A stretch of DNA of 40,968 nucleotides from Candidatus Undinarchaeales archaeon SRR5007147.bin71 (GCA_014189675.1 DVAE01000030.1:1-40968); one strand, 5' to 3'. Numbered from the stretch's first letter, positions 26,984-36,217 are shown. Numbers and translations: made by a program. The notes: a model not told the origin generated them from the sequence alone.

Positions 26984-28127
26984 ACTATGGGCTGAGAAAT
27001 ACAGCCCGACGAAAATTGAGGAACTTGTTGGCCAGGAAAAGGCTGCTGAGACTCTGAAAACTTTTGTTAAGAATTACAAACCAGGCTCTGGGATTCTTCT
27101 TATTGGACCGAGCGGCTGCGGGAAAAACGTTCTTGTTTCAGCCCTGGCAAATGAAACTGGAAATGAGCTTCTGGAAACAAATGCATCAGACGTAAGGAAG
27201 AAGGCAGATATCGAAGAAATTATAGGAGGTGCTTCCCGTCAGATGAGTCTGACAGGGGATGGAAAAATAATACTCGTTGACGAAGCAGACGGAATCCACG
27301 GAAACTCTGATAGAGGAGGAGTACCTGCGATACTGAAGATAGTTCAAACCAGCGCATTCCCGATTGTTCTAACTGCAAATAATCCTGATGTGAGGGCAGT
27401 AAAAGAGCTGAAGAAGAAGTGCAAAGTTGTTAAAATGGCAAAGCTGACTGAAGCAGATGTTGCGGAGAGGCTTAAGGATATAATTTCTTCAGAAGGAATA
27501 GAAGCAGACGACAGCGTAATTATGCAGATAGCGTGGCGCTCAGAAGGCGACATGAGAATTGCAATAAATGAGCTCCAGGCAGTTTCGACCGGAAGACAGA
27601 AAATAACAAAGGAAAATTTGGAGCATTTAGGAGAACATGGCAAGAGACTTGCCGTTTCTGACGCTCTAAAAGCTATATTCAAAACTAAGGATGCAGATTT
27701 TATACGGAAGTCTATGTTTGCCTGCGATGTGGCGCCTGAAGAAATAATGCTGTGGATAGAAGAGAATATAGCACGTGAGTACGGAGATGCTTCGGAGATT
27801 GCAGAGGCCTATGACAAAGTATCACGGGCGGACATTTTTTTAAGAAGAATAAGAAGGGGGCAGCAGTGGGCTCTGCTTAGCTACGCCTCCGAGCTAATGT
27901 CAATAGGAACTGCCCGGGCGAAAAAAGAGAAGAATGGAAAGAGTGTAGATTATGTCTTTCCGCAGATAATTGCTCTTATGGGAAGAACAAAGTTCCAGAG
28001 AGCAAAAAGAGATTCCGAAGCCGCCGAGCTTGGGGAAGCTCTGCACTGCTCAAAAAAACGCGCGATTGAGCAGATGCCTTATTTTGATATTATTTTCCAA
28101 CACCAAGGACAGGGAAGCAGTCAGTAA
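26973..28127 (+). CDS. rfcL: Replication factor C large subunit
   Basis: WAEKYSPTKIEELVGQEKAAETL, GPSGCGKNVLVSALANE, IILVDEADGIHG, LTANNPD; overlaps rfcS. Confidence 0.94.
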   Translation: MENELWAEKYSPTKIEELVGQEKAAETLKTFVKNYKPGSGILLIGPSGCGKNVLVSALANETGNELLETNASDVRKKADIEEIIGGASRQMSLTGDGKIILVDEADGIHGNSDRGGVPAILKIVQTSAFPIVLTANNPDVRAVKELKKKCKVVKMAKLTEADVAERLKDIISSEGIEADDSVIMQIAWRSEGDMRIAINELQAVSTGRQKITKENLEHLGEHGKRLAVSDALKAIFKTKDADFIRKSMFACDVAPEEIMLWIEENIAREYGDASEIAEAYDKVSRADIFLRRIRRGQQWALLSYASELMSIGTARAKKEKNGKSVDYVFPQIIALMGRTKFQRAKRDSEAAELGEALHCSKKRAIEQMPYFDIIFQHQGQGSSQ

Positions 28128-29070
28128 GATTTTCTATACGGCAATGAGTTACACTGATGTCCTCAGGATGTTCAACTTGCAAGTGGAGAGATAAGAACCT
28201 AAAATGAGAAGAATTTTGGGCTTCGCACTGAGCATCATCCCCAGTATCATTGATTACAGTATGCCTCTCAAGACAAGTTGCTGTATCTAGAGTGAAGTTC
28301 AGGATTTTTCCAGTATTTGAAAAATTTGCCTCCAAGGTACAAAGATTCAATCTAACATCATTTACTTTGTCGTTTGCAAGAGGGTCAAGGGCAGTAATAA
28401 ATTTGACAGTATAAGGAGGAGGTTCACCAACTTCTAGTGGAGGTGGAGTAAGCCCAAAACCTATCATAACTGGCATTTGCAGGTAGTCAAGAGACTCATC
28501 AAGAATTGTGAAGTGAAGCTCGCAGTCAGTTGTTGGTTCCGTTGGAGATTTGTTAAAATCCATAAGATTTGCACTGTCAGTTATACATTCAGGATCTACC
28601 GCCTCTGTCTGAGGAACACAAACATAGATAGCATCAGAGGATATAAAATCCTGACTTACTGTTCCTGCGACTGAGGACAATTGAGCTGAAACATTTATAG
28701 TCATAACCTCCTGAAGAGATGTGTCAATAACAAAAGTAATATTTTCTGCAAAGCCTTTTGAAGATATGAATGAATTCAGCTCATCTTTTGAATCGGTGCA
28801 AATATTCAGAAGAAAATCCTCATAAAGAAGGATATCTCCAATATCCTCACGGTTTGCGAAGAATAGAGCCTCGCTGACACATTCATCCATAACCTCACGA
28901 ATAACTTCAAAAACCTCTCCCGGATTCTGGGCAACAATAGACTGAGCCTGTTGTGTAGTAATTTCCTCAGCTTCCTCAGCTTCTAGAAAAACACTCGTTG
29001 CAACAACGATAACAATAACTGCACCGGCTATCGCAGCAACTCCGATGAGAGCCTTTCTGTTTTTGTTCAT
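28090..29070 (-). CDS. Pilus-locus hypothetical protein with N-terminal TM anchor
   Basis: MNKNRKALIGVAAIAGAVIVIVVATSVFL...; ATG 29070 forms an ATGA overlap with the upstream gene; 3' end overlaps rfcL antisense by 38 bp. Confidence 0.75.
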   Translation of the reverse strand: MNKNRKALIGVAAIAGAVIVIVVATSVFLEAEEAEEITTQQAQSIVAQNPGEVFEVIREVMDECVSEALFFANREDIGDILLYEDFLLNICTDSKDELNSFISSKGFAENITFVIDTSLQEVMTINVSAQLSSVAGTVSQDFISSDAIYVCVPQTEAVDPECITDSANLMDFNKSPTEPTTDCELHFTILDESLDYLQMPVMIGFGLTPPPLEVGEPPPYTVKFITALDPLANDKVNDVRLNLCTLEANFSNTGKILNFTLDTATCLERHTVINDTGDDAQCEAQNSSHFRFLSLHLQVEHPEDISVTHCRIENLTDCFPVLGVGK

Positions 29071-29552
29071 TGTATAAACCATATTGCCAGATATACTGAG
29101 CAGGGAACAACAGTACAGGTGTTGTTAACATTTGCGCCGGAGATTGTTCTATCGATAGAGACTATCTCCTTTGTAGAAGGCTGAAGATTTGTAAGAGAAC
29201 CCCCTTTACGGGATATTGTTCCATTATCATATAAGTAAAATGTGAAACCAAGATGGTCAGGAAGCATTTTTGTCAGCTCACCTTCAAGATTAAAGGGGTC
29301 GTCAGCACTAGTCCAAGCTTGGTCTATAACAAACTTAGCAAGATCTTTTGAACTGTCATTATTCAAGTCACTTCTCCAAAGAGAGTTAAGAGAGTCTTTT
29401 GCATAGGTATTAAGAACAACATTTCCCCAGTCACCCGGCTGGCTGCTTTCTGTAAGCTGAAGAGACTGCAGATACATTATAGAAACAAATATCAAAACTG
29501 AAGCTAAGACTAGACCTACTAATTTTATCCACGCTTTTCTGTTTTCCATCAT
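29067..29552 (-). CDS. Pilus-locus hypothetical protein with N-terminal TM anchor
   Basis: MMENRKAWIKLVGLVLASVLIFVSIMYLQ...; collinear in the pilus cluster. Confidence 0.72.
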   Translation of the reverse strand: MMENRKAWIKLVGLVLASVLIFVSIMYLQSLQLTESSQPGDWGNVVLNTYAKDSLNSLWRSDLNNDSSKDLAKFVIDQAWTSADDPFNLEGELTKMLPDHLGFTFYLYDNGTISRKGGSLTNLQPSTKEIVSIDRTISGANVNNTCTVVPCSVYLAIWFIQ

Positions 29553-29553
29553 T

Positions 29554-30081
29554 CTACCATACCATCAAAGTCACGTTAACTATTGTCTGGTTTATGACCA
29601 TAATTCTTGTAAGAACCACAACGTCTGAAAGCCTTGAAGGGTATCCTTCAGTCATATTAAGATAAACCCGACCAGATGACTCTATTTTGAGCCAGAATCG
29701 TGTACTATTTTCGAGGCTTAAGTTCTGGCTCACTTTTGTGTAGTTATTAGCTATAGTATCGTTTATGTAGAGGACTTTTTTCCAGTCCAGTTTGTTTCGA
29801 AGAGTTGAATTGCTAAAGTTGTTGTATTCCGCAAGTCCGATTCTGTCCGGAAGATTGTCAGAATCCCAGTCAGCAGGAAGTCCGGGATCATTCAAGAGGA
29901 GATTGCTTATATCGAGAGTCCTTGATTGGAGAACAAAGCGGTCAGAGGCCTCTTTCACAGACGGAGCCATATCAAGAATTGACATAGTCGCTGACATAAC
30001 CATTATTATGAGGAGAACTACCGCTATAATAACTCCTAGATTTCCCTGACCTTTATCTTGCTTTAGAAGAGGAATATCCAT
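29554..30081 (-). CDS. Pilin-like protein
   Basis: DKGQGNLGVIIAVVLLIIMVMSATMSILD N-terminal hydrophobic segment; beta-rich sequon-containing C-terminal part. Confidence 0.7.
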   Translation of the reverse strand: MDIPLLKQDKGQGNLGVIIAVVLLIIMVMSATMSILDMAPSVKEASDRFVLQSRTLDISNLLLNDPGLPADWDSDNLPDRIGLAEYNNFSNSTLRNKLDWKKVLYINDTIANNYTKVSQNLSLENSTRFWLKIESSGRVYLNMTEGYPSRLSDVVVLTRIMVINQTIVNVTLMVW

Positions 30082-30893
30082 GATGCCATGACCCCCGTTA
30101 CAAGGAATATTGCGCTGTGTTTGAGTCCAAGCTTTACAGAGTCATCAGCTATCTGGCCGGCTATCAGTCCGGTAAATATAGCCTGTATAACTACCATAGA
30201 AAAGAAAATTCCCTGATAAAAGGAAAGAACTGCTTCAGGGTCAATTGAGGCAATTGTAAATCCTCGAGAGAATACAAGAGGAACGAGAAGCTTCTGAAGC
30301 GAAATAACTATCATTAGAAAGAGGAAGAATATTGCATACATTATTACTGTTTGTTGCTGAAGCTTTGTCTTCCTCTCGGCTTCGGCTTCCTTGATTATGC
30401 GGGCGTCATTCGCGACCGCGTCAAGAGTTTCAGAAAGCGCTCCACCGCTCATTTGAGTTTCTATGATGATTGCAATAGCCCTTTGTACGAAACGACTGCG
30501 AGACTTTCTGGAAAATCTTCTTAGAGCTTCAATAAAAGGGACTCCCCAAGATAACTGAACAGCCATTTTCCTGACATATTTGCTAAGGACTCCATAATCA
30601 GTCTTTGAGCTTTTTGAAACAGCCTGAGGAAGAGTCAGCCCTGACTTTCTTGATTCTGCTATATCCCTAAGAAATGCCGGAAGCTGGTCCTCGATTTCCT
30701 CGATTTCCTTTCGTGAAGTATATGAGAAATAGGAGTAAGGAAGAAAGACAAGGAGAATCGCCACGCTGAAAGCTGGAGGAAGTAAATCATTTCGACCGAG
30801 TGCAAAGGGGATTATCATAAGAATTATGGCCAAGGCTGCGCTTATTCCGAGCACAATGTGCTGTGTTTTTACTGAAAGATTTTTTATATCCAT
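30063..30893 (-). CDS. Type II secretion system F-domain platform protein (TadC/ArlJ-like)
   Basis: LPAFLRDIAESRKSGLTLPQAVSKSSK...WGVPFIEALRRFSRKSRSRFVQRAIAIIIETQMSGGALSETLDAVANDARII T2SF domain plus TMs. Confidence 0.9.
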   Translation of the reverse strand: MDIKNLSVKTQHIVLGISAALAIILMIIPFALGRNDLLPPAFSVAILLVFLPYSYFSYTSRKEIEEIEDQLPAFLRDIAESRKSGLTLPQAVSKSSKTDYGVLSKYVRKMAVQLSWGVPFIEALRRFSRKSRSRFVQRAIAIIIETQMSGGALSETLDAVANDARIIKEAEAERKTKLQQQTVIMYAIFFLFLMIVISLQKLLVPLVFSRGFTIASIDPEAVLSFYQGIFFSMVVIQAIFTGLIAGQIADDSVKLGLKHSAIFLVTGVMASWIFLF

Positions 30894-31774
30894 TAGAGAG
30901 GGGAAGCGATTTTTAGGAGACCTATCATAACAATTCCTGCGACAGGCAGAAAGATGTAGACAAGCGCCTGCTGGAGAAACCTAAAGCTTTCGAAACCAGA
31001 GATTGACCCCATAATAGTGAGCATGACTGTCGAAAATATTGAGCCGACGATGACAAGAGTAATGTAAAGTTCTATGTAAATTGAGAGATCGTTTGTGTAT
31101 TTTTCTATCTTTCTCCTGTATTCATTCATGAGAATTTTGGACTTTCCTGAGAGAAGAGCCCTTAGATTGCCTCCGCCGACTATTGTAGTTGAAATTCCCA
31201 AAAGCATTTCTTTGAACTGATCAGAAGGAGTCTGCTCCGCTGCCTTGTGAAGAGCATCATCGATGTCACGCCCCATTACTTCAACATCTTCCACTATTTT
31301 CTGTGCCTCCTTGGAAACTTCTCCGTATTCCTTGAAATCAGCAAGAAGTTTGAACATGGCAAAAGGAGGAGCTCCAGTTCCGGCTATTGTATTCATATAC
31401 AAAGTCGCAAAAGGGAGATTATTCTCTATATCTTTCTTTCTTTCTGCAGCAAGCATCTGAGGATAATAGAGAGACCCGACAAAAATTCCGGCTGTCAGAA
31501 CTGCCGTAACTGCAAGTGAGAGTATAAGTGCAAGAAGGAAGGGCTTCCCAAGAAGAATTATGTAAAGATAAGTTAGAGGAAGGGCGATGGCAGGAGTTAT
31601 CAGAGCATTCAGAAAGCATATGCAAACATACTCGCGGAGCATTATACCCATATTCGCCTGCCGGAGGAAAGGGTGTATCCATCGGAATTTGTCTATCTTT
31701 GTCTCCACAAAGTCCCGAAAAAGCCGGCTGGCAACTTCTACATACTTTTCATAGGATGATTTTTTCTCTGCCAT
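30893..31774 (-). CDS. Type II secretion system F-domain platform protein (TadB/ArlJ-like)
   Basis: ENNLPFATLYMNTIAGTGAPPFAMFKLLADFKEYGEVSKEAQKIVEDVEVMGRDIDDALHKAAEQTPSDQFKEMLLGISTTIVGGGNLRALL; multi-TM. Confidence 0.88.
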   Translation of the reverse strand: MAEKKSSYEKYVEVASRLFRDFVETKIDKFRWIHPFLRQANMGIMLREYVCICFLNALITPAIALPLTYLYIILLGKPFLLALILSLAVTAVLTAGIFVGSLYYPQMLAAERKKDIENNLPFATLYMNTIAGTGAPPFAMFKLLADFKEYGEVSKEAQKIVEDVEVMGRDIDDALHKAAEQTPSDQFKEMLLGISTTIVGGGNLRALLSGKSKILMNEYRRKIEKYTNDLSIYIELYITLVIVGSIFSTVMLTIMGSISGFESFRFLQQALVYIFLPVAGIVMIGLLKIASPL

Positions 31775-31775
31775 A

Positions 31776-33695
31776 TCACTTTATATGATTGAGAAGCTTG
31801 CTAGGATTCTGGTAGTACTCATGTATGACTCTGCCAACATTCCGGTAGTCCCTAATATTTTTTGACTTCATCCAGTCCAGCACCTTCATTCTGTTCTTTA
31901 CCTCCTCGTAGATTGAATCAGGAGTTCCTCCTGTAATCTCCATGATGAGCTTTAGTATTGAGCTCTTGCCAGAATATGAATATTTATCGTTTGAGGCAGA
32001 CCAAGTAAAGGCAGTGTTTGTTTTTGGAATATCTTTTTCAATATCATATCCTGTTATCTCAACTAGCTCCTTTGACCTACGGATGTACTTGCCCTTAATT
32101 CTCTGTCTTGTAAGAACAAGAAGTAAGTCAAGGTGCTGAAGCAGACTCGGAGGCAGGTTTATAGGAGGAGTTCTGAGCCGATTAACTACTGCCATCATAG
32201 ATTCAGCGTGGATAGTGCTAAGACCAGGGTGTCCTGTTGCCATCTGTTGGAAGAGAACATAGGCTTCACGGCCCCTCACTTCACCGACGATTATAATATC
32301 AGGTCTCTGACGCAGAGAAGCTTTGAGCAAGTCAAAGAGATCTATCTCACCAAGTTTCTTTCCACTCACTCCTTCAGGACCGAAGCCAGTTCTTGAAACC
32401 TGCGACACCCAATTCTCATGTGGAAGTCGAAGCTCAGGAGTATCTTCAATAGTTATTACTTTCAACTCTGGCCTGATGAAAAGAGACAGGGCATTCAGCA
32501 TCGTAGTTTTTCCGGACGCAGTAGGTCCAGCAATCAGGATAGACTTGCCGTGCTCTATAGCAAGCCATAGATATGCAAGAAGCTCTGAGTTCACAGTACC
32601 ATAATTAAGAAGATCTATGCAGGTCATTGGATCGGCTGTGAACTTCCTTATTGTGAAATTTGAACCCTTCATTGAGATTCCAGAGCCGAAAGTTGCCTGT
32701 ACACGTGAGCCATCAGGGAGAGCTCCATCAAGTAAGGGATCTGCTATGCTGATGGAACGCCCGCATTTCTGGGACAAGCGCATAACGAAGGAATCTAACT
32801 CCTCCTCTGTGTCGAACTTGACATTTGTCCTCACTGAGCCGAATCGCTGGTCACGGTGGTACACATAAATTGGGACGCCAACGCCATCGCAACTTATGTC
32901 CTCTATGTTCGGATCATTTAGCAAAGAATCTATCTTACCAAAGCCTATGAAATTTCGCTGGATGTAATATTCTATGAAGTGCCTAGTTCTTTCACTCATT
33001 CTGAAATTATAGTAGCTTATAACAGAATCCAGTTTTTGTGATAGGTACTGCTCCGCCTTGAGAGTCTTTAGTGCGGAAAAGTCAACCTCCAGTTCCTCGA
33101 CAAGAGTACTCTCTATTCTTTTGAGCATCTCATTTTCCTGGGGAGTAAGAACAGGCTCTATAACCTTGTAAAGAAGACCTTGAGACCTTGGATCATAGCG
33201 TATATTTGCGTAGACATGGACTTTCCCTCCTTTATATATCAGAGGGTAGGTTATATTGACTCCAAGAAGAGATTCTCTCCTTTCAGGCTCATGTTTTTGC
33301 GTACTAGGCCTTCTTCGACCACCAGAAGTTGATGGAAGTGAAAGTGAAAAATCCGATTGGACGCGACGGGTAGTCTTTGGCTCCTCTGCAGGAACAGCTA
33401 CAGATTCTTTCTTCACCTGCTTTTCAAGAGCAAGTTTCAGAAGCTCGGATACAAGCGATTTAAGCTCACTCTCTGAGACTCCTTCTCCATTCTCTTTTGA
33501 AAGTTCAGATGAAATCCTATCAAAACTTTCCTCACTTATTGCCTGCTTGTTCCTGGCATCAATGGCAGGTTGAAGTATGTCCATAAGATTTGGAGCGGAC
33601 CTCTTTTGAGAAACACCAGGAGGCATCTGCACAGGAGCAGGGCTGGAATGATATGTCTTCTTTGCGTGTTTTAGGAACTTTGTAAGGTTCTTCAT
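31776..33695 (-). CDS. Type II/IV secretion system ATPase (TadA/ArlI/GspE family)
   Basis: Walker A GPTASGKTTMLNAL, Walker B-region RPDIIIVGEVRGREAYVLFQQMATGHPGLSTIHAES; ~190-aa N-terminal extension. Confidence 0.96.
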   Translation of the reverse strand: MKNLTKFLKHAKKTYHSSPAPVQMPPGVSQKRSAPNLMDILQPAIDARNKQAISEESFDRISSELSKENGEGVSESELKSLVSELLKLALEKQVKKESVAVPAEEPKTTRRVQSDFSLSLPSTSGGRRRPSTQKHEPERRESLLGVNITYPLIYKGGKVHVYANIRYDPRSQGLLYKVIEPVLTPQENEMLKRIESTLVEELEVDFSALKTLKAEQYLSQKLDSVISYYNFRMSERTRHFIEYYIQRNFIGFGKIDSLLNDPNIEDISCDGVGVPIYVYHRDQRFGSVRTNVKFDTEEELDSFVMRLSQKCGRSISIADPLLDGALPDGSRVQATFGSGISMKGSNFTIRKFTADPMTCIDLLNYGTVNSELLAYLWLAIEHGKSILIAGPTASGKTTMLNALSLFIRPELKVITIEDTPELRLPHENWVSQVSRTGFGPEGVSGKKLGEIDLFDLLKASLRQRPDIIIVGEVRGREAYVLFQQMATGHPGLSTIHAESMMAVVNRLRTPPINLPPSLLQHLDLLLVLTRQRIKGKYIRRSKELVEITGYDIEKDIPKTNTAFTWSASNDKYSYSGKSSILKLIMEITGGTPDSIYEEVKNRMKVLDWMKSKNIRDYRNVGRVIHEYYQNPSKLLNHIK

Positions 33696-34138
33696 TATAT
33701 ATCCTCTAATACCATTATACCAGACGTTGAATTATAAGCTATACGATGTTGCCCGCCGGCTGTAGAACTGAAACTTCCATTGATTGAAATGTTAAATTTT
33801 AGTATTGGAAGAGTCCGATTTATGTCATAGAATTCATCGCGAACGAGTATTGATGTATTATTTGTAATGATTAAGTAGCGATGACCCGCAAGATAGGGAG
33901 GAAGTTCTATATTAAGTGAGTAATTATCAACATACCTTCCGTAGATGTAAGAGTTTGATATGGCCAGGTGAACATAGGAGGCAACGTTCCTGAACTGGTG
34001 ACCTGCCTGGAAATCAGACATGTCATCTTTTATTCCGCCGAAAACTGTAAGAAACATTATAAAGATGAAAACGCCCATCACCGCGAAGCATACCTGCTCG
34101 AATATGGCCGTACTGCCCTTACGGTTATAGAAGCCCAT
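33695..34138 (-). CDS. Pilin-like/hypothetical protein in pilus locus
   Basis: MGFYNRKGSTAIFEQVCFAVMGVFIFIMFLTVFGG N-terminal TM; TAATG overlap with the ATPase. Confidence 0.7.
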   Translation of the reverse strand: MGFYNRKGSTAIFEQVCFAVMGVFIFIMFLTVFGGIKDDMSDFQAGHQFRNVASYVHLAISNSYIYGRYVDNYSLNIELPPYLAGHRYLIITNNTSILVRDEFYDINRTLPILKFNISINGSFSSTAGGQHRIAYNSTSGIMVLEDI

Positions 34139-34179
34139 ATTACGACTAAAGAAAGCGCTTATTTATCTATTTTGATACC

Positions 34180-34830
34180 TCATCTTAGGTCAACGAGGAC
34201 ATTTGTATGTATTGTACCGCTGCTGTTAACTCTACCCATGTTTCTTGCTATAACTGTTGTTGAAGTTCCCGAAACTCTGGAAACTTCACCAATTGAAATA
34301 TTAATCAGATAGGACGTTGATGAGGTGGTGTCGTTTATCTGCCTAAACCATATCATAAAGGAATTCGCATAGCTGTTCCCAGATTTGAAAGGCCGAGCTA
34401 CCAGAACACCGGAGCTTCCATTAGTCTGATTTGCTGAGCATCGAATATTCGGCTCTATAGGGTCTATAGACACCCAGTCTAATGAATCGATGAGCTTCCG
34501 GTTGTTCGTGAGATTGTATAGAATTGCATTCTTGTTCACATTCGTACCGGAGCAATGGCTTCCGTTAAGAACGGATAAACTTCCCATCCTCAAGTTCATT
34601 CGCACTATACGGGTCGAGTTTATCTGTTCCTGTCCGACCTCAAGAATTGCGTTCTTTATATCGAGAAGTTTTGCCTGAGAATAAGTAACCGTAACTGATA
34701 CTTGCTGAGTTTCCAGCATCTCCTTCCCCCAGCTAAAAGTCAGTATAACAAGAGCTGTTACAACAAGAATCATCACGACTGAGGATATAACAGGGGACTG
34801 GGCTTTTCTAGAGCGGTGATGAGAAACCAT
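34180..34830 (-). CDS. Archaeal type IV pilin-like protein
   Basis: RKAQSPVISSVVMILVVTALVILTFSWGKEM class III signal-peptide-like N-terminus; sequon-rich. Confidence 0.78.
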   Translation of the reverse strand: MVSHHRSRKAQSPVISSVVMILVVTALVILTFSWGKEMLETQQVSVTVTYSQAKLLDIKNAILEVGQEQINSTRIVRMNLRMGSLSVLNGSHCSGTNVNKNAILYNLTNNRKLIDSLDWVSIDPIEPNIRCSANQTNGSSGVLVARPFKSGNSYANSFMIWFRQINDTTSSTSYLINISIGEVSRVSGTSTTVIARNMGRVNSSGTIHTNVLVDLR

Positions 34831-34845
34831 AATATGAAAGGATGC

Positions 34846-35343
34846 CTAGCAAAGGTAGCTCGAATAGGTGCATGTGAACTTGATGAGCTTCTCGGCAGAT
34901 GTTTCTTTTGAAGAGATTCTTACCTCTTTCGTCTTGTTTACCCACTCAGAACAGGAAACATCATTCAGGACGCCTCCGCTGTAGGAAGTTACAGTTCCGG
35001 CGGAGAGTGTGTCATTAGCCATACCTGACTGCAGGGCATCATCCACAAAGAGCTGAAGCTTCTCAGCCTGCTCTGTCCCTGCGTTTCTTACATAAATTGT
35101 GATGTTTGCTTTATCAGTGCTTGAAGAGCAATTTGCTACAAAACCCTCAACTTTCAGTTGTACGTTAAGACCTCCTAGAAGTTCCAAGCTTGTGTTCTCG
35201 CTTGAAGTCTGTATTGTACCCTGCATTCTCTGAAGGAAAGTATAAGCTAGACCGGCTATTGCTATAGTCATCATAAGAAGTAGAATAACTGAAATTATAG
35301 GAGTTATTCCCTTTTTGCTTGAAAAGAATTTTGGAAATCTCAT
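34846..35343 (-). CDS. Archaeal type IV pilin/archaellin N-terminal-domain protein
   Basis: SSKKGITPIISVILLLMMTIAIAGLAYTFL, a typical archaeal class III pilin N-terminus. Confidence 0.85.
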   Translation of the reverse strand: MRFPKFFSSKKGITPIISVILLLMMTIAIAGLAYTFLQRMQGTIQTSSENTSLELLGGLNVQLKVEGFVANCSSSTDKANITIYVRNAGTEQAEKLQLFVDDALQSGMANDTLSAGTVTSYSGGVLNDVSCSEWVNKTKEVRISSKETSAEKLIKFTCTYSSYLC

Positions 35344-35543
35344 TTTGCCTCCATAATCTCGATTACAGTTTCAAGGACATACAATATTGAAAGCATGACA
35401 ATGACCTGAAGACCTGCCATGAAAATTAGAAGCATTGAAGACATACCTGTTCCTCTCGCAATATAAGCAATTACTAGAGAGAATATAAAAGCCAGAATTA
35501 TTGTTATCTGGATTACGATTTTACGGGATTTTCGGGTAGTCAT
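35340..35543 (-). CDS. Small two-TM hypothetical protein in pilus locus
   Basis: 67 aa, two hydrophobic helices; ATGA overlap with the pilin gene. Confidence 0.65.
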   Translation of the reverse strand: MTTRKSRKIVIQITIILAFIFSLVIAYIARGTGMSSMLLIFMAGLQVIVMLSILYVLETVIEIMEAK

Positions 35544-35544
35544 A

Positions 35545-36123
35545 TTATTGTGGAGGTAGTGGAGGCGGTGGTAGCTGCCTTCTTGGCTGCTGCGGTCTCT
35601 GAACAGGAGCAGGAGCCACTACAGCTCTTTGTGGCGCTACGCTCTGTCGCCTTAAATATCTTTCCAAGGAATCAAGAGTCTTAGATAGTTGCTTGTTTTG
35701 TTCCTTGAAATCAGTCATTGCAGATTTCATCTCACCTATTGCTGATGAAACTTCCTTCATACTTCCTTCTTCTTCAGTTTCCATTGCCTCTGTTGCTTCG
35801 GCGAATATTGTAAGTATTTTGGAAAGCTTCTGGGAAAGCCCACGGTTAGTCTCATTCATCAAGTCAAGAGCACTCTGTATCTTTTCTGCGACTTGCTGAT
35901 TGGATTTTGAGACCTGCTCCTGCATTTGCTGAGTTGACTCCAGGAGGCCCATCATTTTTTTTATGAATTCGTCTGCGTGTGATTCAATTTTTGTGAGCCC
36001 GACAGTGCCGCGCAGAGCGGATTTAATTTCATTTATATCGTGCTCGAGCTTCTCTTCCTTTCGTTCGAGCTCGTCATAAGGGCTTGACGCAACAACTTCG
36101 TATGATTCAGACTCTTCCGCCAT
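35545..36123 (-). CDS. Coiled-coil protein with Pro-rich tail, first gene of the pilus locus
   Basis: Long heptad-like region (ELERKEEKLEHDINEIKSAL...LDSLERYLRRQ) and tail PQQPRRQLPPPPLPPQ; TATA CATTTATATAGAC upstream. Confidence 0.7.
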   Translation of the reverse strand: MAEESESYEVVASSPYDELERKEEKLEHDINEIKSALRGTVGLTKIESHADEFIKKMMGLLESTQQMQEQVSKSNQQVAEKIQSALDLMNETNRGLSQKLSKILTIFAEATEAMETEEEGSMKEVSSAIGEMKSAMTDFKEQNKQLSKTLDSLERYLRRQSVAPQRAVVAPAPVQRPQQPRRQLPPPPLPPQ

Positions 36124-36186
36124 GGCTACTCGGTTTAAAGAGAGAGTCTATATAAATGTTGCTTTTAAAGAGTGGGAAAAATAAGA

Positions 36187-36204
36187 AAGGGGCCCGAAGG
36201 CCCC
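36187..36204 (-). terminator. UUCG-capped intrinsic-type terminator of thermosome gene
   Basis: Minus strand GGGGCC-TTCG-GGCCCC followed by TTTCTTATTTTT, starting ~13 nt past the thermosome stop. Confidence 0.75.
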
Positions 36205-36217
36205 AGATTTCAGGATA

